A stretch of DNA of 64,000 bases, from the NCBI RefSeq assembly GCF_002211105.1, contig NZ_JPUA01000012.1, forward strand, positions 1-64,000, in the 5' to 3' direction. Shown here piece after piece: positions 24,015 through 31,244 of this stretch. The position numbers and the translations under genes are program-made. Origin of the DNA: Halomonas campaniensis. GTDB taxonomy: Bacteria > Pseudomonadota > Gammaproteobacteria > Pseudomonadales > Halomonadaceae. The notes below the pieces were generated by a model that saw nothing but the letters and a program-made list of their open reading frames with translations, did not search any database and was not told the origin of the DNA. Each line of letters starts with the position of its first letter. Position 1 is the first letter of the stretch.

Positions 24015-24767
24015 ATGCTACTTAAAGACAAGGTTTGTATCGTCACAGGCGCGGCAGGTGAGAAAGGCATTGGCTTGAGAACCGCGAAGCTCTTCTATGA
24101 AAACGGAGCTTCAATCGTCATTTCCGATATCAATCAGCAGGCTTGCGATCAGGTGCGCAGCGAGTTTGACCCTGAGCGCTCGCTAGTAGTGGTTGGAAAC
24201 GTAGCGAACCGTGATGATTGCTTCAATTTAGCGAAGGCAGTCACGGATAAATTTGGCCGCATTGATGTGCTCATCAATAACGCTGGTATTACTCAGCCAG
24301 TGAAGTTCGAAGAGATCTTACCCGAAGACTATGATCGCATTCTGGACGTCAACCTCCGGGGCATGCTCTATATGTCTCAGGCTGTCGTGCCACATATGAA
24401 AACGGCGAAGTCAGGCTCAATTATTAATACCTCTTCGGTTTCTGCGCAGCGGGGTGGCGGTATCTTTGGGGGCCCGCACTACAGTGCTGCCAAGGCAGGT
24501 ATGTTAGGGCTGGGCAAGGCTATGGCACGCGAGCTTGGTGCTTTTGGTATTCGTATTAACTCCGTCACGCCGGGATTAATTGCTACCGATATTACCGCTG
24601 GCAAGCTGGACGACCAGATGAAAGCCAAGATTTTAGAGGGCATCCCGTTGGCACGGATGGGCACTCCTGAAGATGTAGCCAAGGCCTTCCTGTTCTTGGC
24701 GAGTGACCTTTCCAGCTACATTACAGGGGCCACCCTGGATGTTAACGGCGGTATGCACATTCATTGA
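24015..24767 (+). CDS. Short-chain dehydrogenase/reductase (FabG-like)
   Basis: This 250-aa classical SDR has the nucleotide motif GAAGEKGIG (residues 12-20), which carries two extra residues compared with the usual TGxxxGIG. It also has NNAG near 88-91 and the catalytic Tyr-Lys pair at about 156 and 160 (HYSAAKAG). The Asp after the second strand (VISDIN) suggests NAD. It starts 12 bp after the isomerase gene with an AAAGGAG site and is the last enzyme gene of the TRAP operon. It is probably an oxidoreductase of the same catabolic route rather than a fatty-acid enzyme. The substrate is unknown. Confidence 0.87.
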   Translation: MLLKDKVCIVTGAAGEKGIGLRTAKLFYENGASIVISDINQQACDQVRSEFDPERSLVVVGNVANRDDCFNLAKAVTDKFGRIDVLINNAGITQPVKFEEILPEDYDRILDVNLRGMLYMSQAVVPHMKTAKSGSIINTSSVSAQRGGGIFGGPHYSAAKAGMLGLGKAMARELGAFGIRINSVTPGLIATDITAGKLDDQMKAKILEGIPLARMGTPEDVAKAFLFLASDLSSYITGATLDVNGGMHIH

Positions 24768-24780
24768 TTATGCTAAGCTG

Positions 24781-24808
24781 CCCCTATACTTACGATACGG
24801 TATAGGGG
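24781..24808 (+). promoter_or_regulatory. Perfect 9-bp hairpin overlapping the GntR ribosome binding site
   Basis: CCCCTATAC (24781-24789) and GTATAGGGG (24800-24808) are perfect complements around a 10-nt loop. There is no T-tract, so it is not a good terminator. The right arm contains the AGGGG that serves as Shine-Dalgarno for the TTG start at 24815. The structure could therefore dampen translation of the regulator, or protect the 3' end of the upstream message. Confidence 0.6.
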
Positions 24809-24814
24809 TGGCGC

Positions 24815-25546
24815 TTGGATGATGTTATGAGTCAGATCGATCCGAATCTTTTGGATAGACTTAAGGAGTTTGTGTCGGTCTCCGAACTGTCTAAAGATGG
24901 CCGGTTAAAACTCCCGGCCGAAAGAGCGCTGTGTGAGCATTTTGATATGCATCGTTCGTCGGTTAGGAACGTCCTTTCTTTATTGCAAAGTCTTGGTTTC
25001 ATCGAACGCAAGCAGGGGAGTGGTACTTTTCTTAAAATGCCCGAGCCTGTTTTTATCCAGCTCTATTTTGAGCTGGCGCTTAAGCTCAACTACATCTCCG
25101 TCGATCATCTTGAAACGGCACGTGAGATGTTTGAAAAAGAGATCGTGCAGGCTGCCGCGGTTAACCATCAGCCCCATGAGCTGAAAAGGCTTGAGTTACT
25201 CTGCGAAAAAATCGTGACGTCATCCGATGTTCTTGAAGGCATCCAGGCGGATTATGAATTCCATGAGCTTTTGGCCATTATGGCCAAAAATCCTGCCGTA
25301 TTGATTATTTTCCAAGGGTTATCATCGGTACTGAAAAAAGTGCTTCATCAGCGCAGGATTTTGGCACGGCAATCTAAAGAAGCACACAAGAAAACTAACG
25401 AGACGCATATTGCGATTGTCGCTGCCGTCAAAACCCGTGACAGGGAGCTCGCGCGTCAAGCAATGCACGATCACTTTGAGACGTGGAATCAGCAGACGAT
25501 GCGTAGCTTTCCGAAAGCCGAGGGGGCAGGCATGTTTGCCGAGTAA
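24815..25546 (+). CDS. GntR-family transcriptional regulator with FCD domain (FadR subfamily)
   Basis: The 243-aa regulator has an N-terminal winged helix (LPAERALCEHFDMHRSSVRNVLSLL, about residues 29-53, then FIERKQGSGTF for the wing). An all-helical FCD ligand-binding domain spans about 85-225. FadR-subfamily proteins bind TGGT-N2-ACCA-type palindromes, and two such boxes precede the operon that ends just upstream of this gene, making self-contained control likely. The start may be TTG 24815 (AGGGG 6 bp upstream, within a hairpin) or ATG 24827. The effector is probably the TRAP substrate or a pathway intermediate. Confidence 0.88.
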   Translation: MDDVMSQIDPNLLDRLKEFVSVSELSKDGRLKLPAERALCEHFDMHRSSVRNVLSLLQSLGFIERKQGSGTFLKMPEPVFIQLYFELALKLNYISVDHLETAREMFEKEIVQAAAVNHQPHELKRLELLCEKIVTSSDVLEGIQADYEFHELLAIMAKNPAVLIIFQGLSSVLKKVLHQRRILARQSKEAHKKTNETHIAIVAAVKTRDRELARQAMHDHFETWNQQTMRSFPKAEGAGMFAE

Positions 25547-25670
25547 GTACTGCTGTTCGGCAAGTATCCTAAATGGCGATCAGGCTTCAAAAACGTCTTG
25601 ATTGAGCCCGGTAGCGAGCAATCATTTAAACTGCCCGCTACCTAAGCGTATCCAGAGGTTAGGAAGTGAC

Positions 25671-26147
25671 CTACCGTAGCCCTTGAATCCTTCGATGATT
25701 TTCCAGGGTCATGACCAACGCTTCAGCCGCTTCCTTGCCTTTGGCACGGAAATGATCAAAGAAAAAATCATGGTGGGTGCTGTGTTCATGAAAATGATGA
25801 GGCGTTAGCACAACCGAAAGAATGGGGATTTCGGTTTCCAGTTGCGCTTGCATCATGCCTTCAATGACCGCTTGAGCAACAAATTCATGCCGATAGATAC
25901 CGCCATCAATGACAAAGCCTGCCCCCACAATGGCGCTGTAACGGCCAGTTTTGGCGAGCAGTTTCGCTTGAAGCGGGATTTCGTAAGCCCCTGCGACTTG
26001 GAATATCTCGACTTGGTCCGCTGAAAAGCCATGCTCGCCGGTAAGTTGAGCAAGAAAGGCTGTTCTGGCCTGAGTAACAATATCGTGGTGCCAAGACGCT
26101 TCGATAAAGGCAACGCGAGGGGATGAAGAAGGTTGGGTCTGATTCAT
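25671..26147 (-). CDS. ribH: 6,7-dimethyl-8-ribityllumazine synthase, type II (RibH2)
   Basis: The 158-aa enzyme condenses 5-amino-6-ribitylaminouracil with 3,4-dihydroxy-2-butanone-4-phosphate, the penultimate step of riboflavin synthesis. Visible motifs are VAFIEASWHHDIV at the N-terminus (substrate Trp), GAYEIPLQAKLLA near residue 50, AIVGAGFVIDGGIYRHEFVAQAV near 72 and the catalytic His region LTPHHFHEH near 112. The length and FIEASWH start resemble the Brucella-type RibH2. I chose ATG 26147, which has an AAGGAT site; the longer frame runs into the leader. An FMN riboswitch precedes it, so expression should fall when FMN is abundant. Confidence 0.9.
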   Translation of the reverse strand: MNQTQPSSSPRVAFIEASWHHDIVTQARTAFLAQLTGEHGFSADQVEIFQVAGAYEIPLQAKLLAKTGRYSAIVGAGFVIDGGIYRHEFVAQAVIEGMMQAQLETEIPILSVVLTPHHFHEHSTHHDFFFDHFRAKGKEAAEALVMTLENHRRIQGLR

Positions 26148-26245
26148 GGTTATCCTTGATGGATTGTTTACCAGAACCAGGGCATGAGGCATCCAATAGC
26201 ACAGCACCCGCATGCGTTGGAACGCTACGGGTAATATCACTAGGA

Positions 26246-26412
26246 AACCTTCTCTTTTATCCGGACTATGACCGTCGGCTTCGGGATCTCACCGAATCTG
26301 CTGTCCTCAACTGTCGGGTACACCCTTTGGCTGAGCGCTCGTGGGCTTGTCCGCATCTATTAAGATATGGCATTACCACCGGTGGGGACTTACACCCCGC
26401 CCTGAGAAAGTT
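26246..26412 (-). ncRNA. FMN riboswitch (RFN element) controlling ribH
   Basis: On the minus strand the element runs from P1 strand AACTTTCTC (26412-26404), through AGGGCGGGGTG, CCCCACCGGTGGTAAT and GATCCCGAAGCCGAC, to AGTCCGGAT and the closing GAGAAGGTT (26254-26246). These match the conserved RFN consensus blocks in order. Between it and the ribH start (26147) lies a hairpin at 26206-26232 (ACCCG/CGGGT and GCGTT/AACGC arms) with no T-run, suggesting translational or processive control rather than simple termination. Confidence 0.93.
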
Positions 26413-26432
26413 CGCCATTACTGGCGGTGGGT

Positions 26433-26470
26433 ATTATACGCTTGCTGGAGGGCTAACGGATACCGTTAGC
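26433..26470 (-). promoter_or_regulatory. Candidate ribH promoter with a 19-bp inverted repeat upstream of its -10
   Basis: A consensus TATAAT lies on the minus strand at 26438-26433, about 20 bp before the riboswitch. Where the -35 element would be there is instead the perfect inverted repeat GCTAACGG-ATA-CCGTTAGC (26452-26470) and no good -35 hexamer. This could be an activator or repressor site layered over the riboswitch, or a terminator stem for another transcript. The remainder of the region to 26641 shows no further gene. Confidence 0.45.
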
Positions 26471-26641
26471 ATGACAAGAAAAGTTAATTCAGGATCACGG
26501 CTAAAAGCCGCTCCCAACCATAGAAGCGGCCCGTCTCCGCCACCCTAAAGCCCAAGTTGCTGGTTCAGTGGTAAACTACGATGCTCTTAGCAGGTTAATT
26601 ATTATCTCAGGGGGCTGAGTGGTGAGATATAGGGAGGCAGT

Positions 26642-27685
26642 GTGAAGGGCATCATTCCGAATGCAGGGAGCGCTAAAGCGCTGTCAGTGTCGCTAATCGT
26701 TGGCGCCGCGGGTGGCACGCTGTTCCAACTCACCGGTTTGCCCCTGGCCTGGATGCTGGGCCCGCTGATTGCTAACCTGCTGGCCTCTTCACAAGGTGTT
26801 AAGGTCTCGGTACCCGAGCCTCTACGTAATGTCTTTTTAGCCGTCATGGGCCTGGTGCTGGGTAGCCAGGTCACGCCGCAGTTGGCGCATCGTGTGCTGG
26901 ATTGGCCTGTTTCTGCCGCGCTATTGCTGCTGGGAGTGGCCGCTTCCACCGCGGTGGCTGCTGCCTGGTATCGGCGTTGCGGGTTTGATCCGGTTAGCGC
27001 TTGGTTTGGTGCCTCGCCTGGTGCTATGACGGCGATGATCCTGCTGGGTGAAAAGTGCGGCGGCGACCCCCAGCGTATCGCAGTGGCGCAGTCGCTGCGG
27101 ATCATTTTAGTGATTCTGGTGTTGCCGCCGCTGTTTTGGGCCTATGAGGGTGGTGGCGAGGGCATCGGCCCTGTACAAAGTGGCTTGGAACATGGCTGGA
27201 TGCTACTGATGATCCCGTTACTGTTGCCTCTGGGCCGATGGCTGCGCATTCCTAGCCCCGCTTTACTGGCGCCACTGCTGGTCGCTGCTCTATTATCCGG
27301 TGTTGATATTGCCAGCCTTGCACTACCGGAGTGGGGAATGAACCTGATGCTGTGGGTGCTGGGTAGCGCCATTGGTTCGCGCTTTCAGGGTATGACACGT
27401 CAGCTCTTTGGGCGCTATTTATGCCAGTCTGGCGTGGCGACACTGTTAGCGTTGCTTGTGCTGGCGCTATTTGCCGAGCTAATTCATCAGTTGCTAGGTG
27501 TCGGGCGGGATGTGGCGCTACTGGCGCTGGCACCGGGCGGTATTGGCGAAATGGCCATTTTGGCCGTGGCGTTAAATATTGATCCGGTATTTGTCGCCTT
27601 TCATCACCTGTTGCGTATGGTGACGCTGATGATTATTGCACCGTTCTGGGCGCGTTGGCTGCTGCGCCACTCCCATCCTTCATGA
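26642..27685 (+). CDS. AbrB-family membrane protein (putative transporter/regulator)
   Basis: This 347-aa polytopic inner-membrane protein of the AbrB (DUF/“ammonia monooxygenase-like”) family has about ten hydrophobic segments. The duplicated family motif appears as GLPLAWMLGPLIANL near residue 31 and LALAPGGIGEMAILAVALNIDPVFVAFHHLLR near 290, of which the key residues are APGGxxEM and FVxxHHxxR. The function of this family is not firmly established; some are linked to transport or to aidB-type expression. The start is GTG 26642 behind AGGGAGG. It is probably a monocistronic gene. Confidence 0.82.
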   Translation: MKGIIPNAGSAKALSVSLIVGAAGGTLFQLTGLPLAWMLGPLIANLLASSQGVKVSVPEPLRNVFLAVMGLVLGSQVTPQLAHRVLDWPVSAALLLLGVAASTAVAAAWYRRCGFDPVSAWFGASPGAMTAMILLGEKCGGDPQRIAVAQSLRIILVILVLPPLFWAYEGGGEGIGPVQSGLEHGWMLLMIPLLLPLGRWLRIPSPALLAPLLVAALLSGVDIASLALPEWGMNLMLWVLGSAIGSRFQGMTRQLFGRYLCQSGVATLLALLVLALFAELIHQLLGVGRDVALLALAPGGIGEMAILAVALNIDPVFVAFHHLLRMVTLMIIAPFWARWLLRHSHPS

Positions 27686-27771
27686 CATTTTAACGACATC
27701 TACCCTCTGCACACTTACACATAACAAATTAAAGACCGTTAATACCAACGCCAGTAACGTAAGGAAGCCTC

Positions 27772-29670
27772 ATGCTATCGCGTGTTTTACAGCCGTTATT
27801 TCGTTACTTTGAAACGCGGGTTAACCCCTATCCAGAAGGTAAGGTGGAAACGCCGCCCAAAGGGTTAATGCCCTTTATTGTGCACTTCTCACGGCCGATG
27901 TTGCCGCTGTTACTGCTTATGACGCTGTTTACAGCGCTAGTGTCGGCAGCGGAAGTGGTTTTTTTTAGCTACATGGGCCAACTGGTCGATTGGCTGGGCA
28001 ACGTTGAACGGGCAGGCTTTTGGGCGGATAACGGCCTCTGGCTTGCTGGCCTGGGGTTGCTGCTACTGATCGGTTTGCCACTCTTGGTGCTGATGCAGTC
28101 ACTTGTCACTCATCAGAGTATTTTCGGTAACTACCCAATGATTGGCCGCTGGTTATCCCACCGCCATATGCTGAGCCAGAGCTTGGCATTTTATCAGGAC
28201 GAGTTTGCCGGGCGGGTGTCGCAAAAGGTGATGCAAACGGCACTGGCGATCCGCGAGACCGTTACCAAGGTGATGGATCTGCTGGTTTATGCCATCGTCT
28301 ACTTCACCGGCGCGGCCTATTTGCTGGGCCGGGCAGATCTACTACTGCTGATCCCGCTGGGGCTGTGGTTAGTGGGTTATTTGGGGATCATGCGCTACTT
28401 CGTACCGCGCTTGCGGGATGTCTCCATGGCTCAGGCGGACGCCCGCGCCCAGATGACGGGCCGGGTGGTGGACAGCTACAGCAATATCCAAACTATTAAG
28501 CTGTTTGCAGATACTGAGCGGGAACAAGGCTACGCCAAGGATGCCATGGAAGGCTTTATGGTCACCGTTCACCGCCAAATGCGCTTGGTGACGATCATGA
28601 GCGTGGGGTTGACGCTGCTGAATACGGCGCTGTTGGTGGGCACTGCGGCCATGGCGATCAGCGCCTGGTACACGGAGGCGATTTCGCTAGGCGTGCTGGC
28701 GATTGCTATCGCGCTGGTGATGCGCATCCGCTTTATGTCTGACTGGATCTTGTGGGAAGTCGCCGGGCTGTTTGAAAATATCGGCACCGTCCAGGATGGC
28801 ATGAACACCATCGCTCAGAAGCCCACGATCCACGATGCGCCCAATGCTAAAGCGCTTCAGGTTCCCCATGGCGAAATTGTGTTTGACGCGCTGCGCTTTC
28901 AATACGCCCAGGCGAAAGGGGAGAGTAAAAACGTCTTTGATGGACTAAGTCTGACCATCAAGCCCGGCGAGAAAATCGGTCTGATCGGCCGTTCAGGCGC
29001 GGGTAAATCGACTCTCGCCAATCTGCTGCTGCGTTTTTACGACGTGCAAGGTGGGCGGATTTTGATCGATGGGCAGAACATTGCCGAGGTGACCCAAACC
29101 TCCCTGCGCCACCAGATTGGCATGGTCACCCAGGACACGTCGCTGCTACACCGCTCGCTGCGTGACAACATCCGTTACGGCAGCCCCCACGCCAGCGACG
29201 AAGACGTTTGGAACGCAGTGTGCCGCGCCCATGCGGACACCTTTATCAATGATCTGGTCGACCCGAAAGGGCGCCGCGGGTTGGATGCTCATGTGGGCGA
29301 GCGCGGTGTGAAGCTTTCCGGCGGCCAGCGCCAGCGGATTGCGATTGCTCGGGTGCTACTCAAAAATGCCCCGATTCTGGTGCTGGACGAGGCCACCTCC
29401 GCGCTGGACTCAGAAGTGGAAGCCGCCATTCAAGAACAGCTGGATACCTTGATGGAAGGCAAAACAGTGATTGCCATTGCTCATCGGCTTTCCACCATTG
29501 CCATGCTCGACCGGCTGATTGTGGTGGATGAGGGCCGTATCGTCGAAACCGGCTCGCACCAGGAGCTATTGGCGAAAGGGGGTATCTATGCCAGCCTTTG
29601 GCAGCGTCAGTCGGGTGGTTTTTTAGGTCACGACCTTGATCTCGAAGAGAGTGCCCTCATCTCAAAATAG
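27772..29670 (+). CDS. ABC exporter, fused permease-ATPase (MsbA/multidrug type)
   Basis: The 632-aa half-transporter has an N-terminal six-helix exporter domain (about residues 35-330) and a C-terminal nucleotide-binding domain. The ATPase domain shows Walker A IGRSGAGKST near 405, signature LSGGQRQRIAIARVLL near 512 and Walker B LVLDEATSALD near 533, followed by the H-loop AHRLST. Such proteins homodimerise to export lipids, peptides or drugs. The long cytoplasmic N-terminus rich in Pro and Gly is not diagnostic. No partner gene is adjacent, so the substrate is unknown. Confidence 0.92.
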   Translation: MLSRVLQPLFRYFETRVNPYPEGKVETPPKGLMPFIVHFSRPMLPLLLLMTLFTALVSAAEVVFFSYMGQLVDWLGNVERAGFWADNGLWLAGLGLLLLIGLPLLVLMQSLVTHQSIFGNYPMIGRWLSHRHMLSQSLAFYQDEFAGRVSQKVMQTALAIRETVTKVMDLLVYAIVYFTGAAYLLGRADLLLLIPLGLWLVGYLGIMRYFVPRLRDVSMAQADARAQMTGRVVDSYSNIQTIKLFADTEREQGYAKDAMEGFMVTVHRQMRLVTIMSVGLTLLNTALLVGTAAMAISAWYTEAISLGVLAIAIALVMRIRFMSDWILWEVAGLFENIGTVQDGMNTIAQKPTIHDAPNAKALQVPHGEIVFDALRFQYAQAKGESKNVFDGLSLTIKPGEKIGLIGRSGAGKSTLANLLLRFYDVQGGRILIDGQNIAEVTQTSLRHQIGMVTQDTSLLHRSLRDNIRYGSPHASDEDVWNAVCRAHADTFINDLVDPKGRRGLDAHVGERGVKLSGGQRQRIAIARVLLKNAPILVLDEATSALDSEVEAAIQEQLDTLMEGKTVIAIAHRLSTIAMLDRLIVVDEGRIVETGSHQELLAKGGIYASLWQRQSGGFLGHDLDLEESALISK

Positions 29671-29713
29671 ACCAGTCGTTTTTTTAACGACATGCGTTCA
29701 ATAGGAGGTAGTG

Positions 29714-30721
29714 ATGCAAGCCATTCAGCTTCGAGAGCCCGGCGGTTTAGACAAGCTAGAGGTCGTTGAACTAGCGGCCCCAGGTGAGCCTGGCCCTGGC
29801 GAAATTAAAGTACGCCTTCATGCAAGTTCCTTGAATTTCCACGACTACGCAGTGGTTGCCGGGATGATCCCGACAGAGCAAAACCGCATTCCCATGTCGG
29901 ACGGCGCGGGGGTGGTGGAAGCGGTCGGCGAAGGTGTCAGCGAATTCGCCGTTGGCGACCGAGTGGTCTCAACCTTCTTCCCGCACTGGCTGGAAGGCCC
30001 GGCGAGAGTGGGCGATTTTCGCACCACGCCGGGCGACGGAGTGGATGGCTACGCGCGTGAGCAGGTGGTGCGCCCGGTCGAGTGGTTTACTCATCAGCCC
30101 AAGGGCTATAGCCACGCAGAGTCCGCTACCTTAACCACCGCTGGCTTAACCGCTTGGCGTGCGCTCGTCGTCGATGGCGGTATCAAAGCGGGGGATAGCG
30201 TGCTGGTGCTGGGCACTGGTGGGGTATCGATTTTTGCCCTGCAGTTTGCCCGCCTGATGGGCGCGCGGGTCATCGCGACCTCATCATCGAACGAAAAGCT
30301 GGCGCGGCTGCGCGAGATGGGCGCCGAGCACACCATCAACTACAAAGAGACGCCTGATTGGGGTAAGCGTGTCAAAGAGCTCACCAACGGCGAAGGCGTT
30401 GATCATATCGTCGAAGTGGGCGGCCCTGGTACGCTGCCACAATCCTTTGATGCGATTAAAATCGGCGGGCACATCGCCCTGATTGGCATACTCACCGGCC
30501 GTGAAGGTGAGCTGCCTACGGCCAAGTTAATGGCCAAACAGGCGAACTTGAAGGGCTTGATTGTGGGCAGTCGTCGCCAGCAAATAGAGATGATTCGCGC
30601 CCTTGAAACCCTTGATATGCATCCGGTCATTGACCGCGAATTCCCGCTTGCCGAGATCGCCGACGCTTTCCGCCATCAGGAGTCTGGCCAGCACTTCGGC
30701 AAAATCTGTCTGACGTTTTAA
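29714..30721 (+). CDS. NAD(P)-dependent MDR oxidoreductase without catalytic zinc (quinone-oxidoreductase-like)
   Basis: This 335-aa medium-chain reductase has the GroES-like N-terminal domain and a Rossmann domain with VLGTGGVSIFALQFARLMGA near residue 166. It lacks both zinc sites: the position usually occupied by Cys-Gly-x-Asp/His reads SSLNFHDY, and there is no four-cysteine structural lobe. It therefore resembles the zinc-less quinone oxidoreductase/enoyl reductase branch despite frequent annotation as a zinc alcohol dehydrogenase. ATG 29714 is 5 bp after AGGAGG. The SSSNEKL segment after the second strand is compatible with NADPH. The substrate is unknown. Confidence 0.85.
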   Translation: MQAIQLREPGGLDKLEVVELAAPGEPGPGEIKVRLHASSLNFHDYAVVAGMIPTEQNRIPMSDGAGVVEAVGEGVSEFAVGDRVVSTFFPHWLEGPARVGDFRTTPGDGVDGYAREQVVRPVEWFTHQPKGYSHAESATLTTAGLTAWRALVVDGGIKAGDSVLVLGTGGVSIFALQFARLMGARVIATSSSNEKLARLREMGAEHTINYKETPDWGKRVKELTNGEGVDHIVEVGGPGTLPQSFDAIKIGGHIALIGILTGREGELPTAKLMAKQANLKGLIVGSRRQQIEMIRALETLDMHPVIDREFPLAEIADAFRHQESGQHFGKICLTF

Positions 30722-30804
30722 AACAGTTGGCTTACTTTCGAGGAAGTGAGTCATAGACAAACAGTTTGCACGCCTTGCGTATTTGCCGGGCGTGCAAGCG
30801 CAGA

Positions 30805-31071
30805 CTATTCTGGTAAACGGCTGTAGACCACGCCCTTTACTTCAAGCTCCAGTATCTCGTCGTAGGGCACCATGACGCCTTCAACGTCACCCGGTGTGCG
30901 CTGGCTGTTCTTAATCTCGGTTTCAGGTATCACCTTCACGCCCATCAATCCAACGTGCTGGATTCTGGCACTAAAGCGATTGCCTTCATGCTCAATCAGC
31001 AGCCGTTCACCGGCAATACACTTCTCAAGCTTGGCGTGCAGCTCTGCTTCGCTAACGGGGACAACACTCAT
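30805..31071 (-). CDS. Small conserved-looking protein of unknown function (88 aa)
   Basis: I do not recognise this family. The 88-aa product is acidic, soluble, has no signal peptide or membrane helix and contains no cysteine-based motif apart from a lone Cys near residue 18. It has a good AAGGAG ribosome binding site and normal codon usage, so it is very likely a real gene. Alternating charged and hydrophobic residues (LLIEHEGNRFSARIQHVGLM) suggest a small beta-barrel, somewhat like a PilZ- or SH3-sized fold, but no RxxxR PilZ motif is present. It is convergent with the MDR gene, and a 9-bp hairpin (30766-30797) lies between the two. Confidence 0.7.
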   Translation of the reverse strand: MSVVPVSEAELHAKLEKCIAGERLLIEHEGNRFSARIQHVGLMGVKVIPETEIKNSQRTPGDVEGVMVPYDEILELEVKGVVYSRLPE

Positions 31072-31244
31072 CGCTTTCTCCTTTTAGCTTCTGCTATTGC
31101 TTTCGCAATAAAAAATAGTCCGTTAAGTGCGCTAACTACTGCTTGTAAAGACTTTATTTTAGACCATAAGTTCGTATTGGAGATCAGCTGTTGGGCGCGC
31201 CGTGCTAAGGTTGATGTCTACCGCTAGCCAAAAGGGAAATAGTC

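Noticed and set aside
17479-24767. Assignment of the TRAP operon to the known apiose/apulose pathway
   Set aside because: The split transketolase is suggestive, but the apulose kinase and the apiose-specific dehydrogenase/transport set are not present, so a named pathway would be over-claiming.
25595-25645. Possible terminator after the GntR gene (GGTAGCG…CGCTACC)
   Set aside because: Only 7 bp of stem with a loop of about 18 nt and no T-run.
29714-30721. Calling this MDR protein a zinc alcohol dehydrogenase
   Set aside because: Neither the catalytic zinc ligands nor the structural four-cysteine lobe is present, so it fits the zinc-less quinone-oxidoreductase branch.
30766-30797. Possible terminator TTGCACGCC/GGCGTGCAA between convergent genes
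   Set aside because: The 9-bp stem is real, but the 14-nt loop and lack of a T-tract on either strand make a terminator call unsafe.
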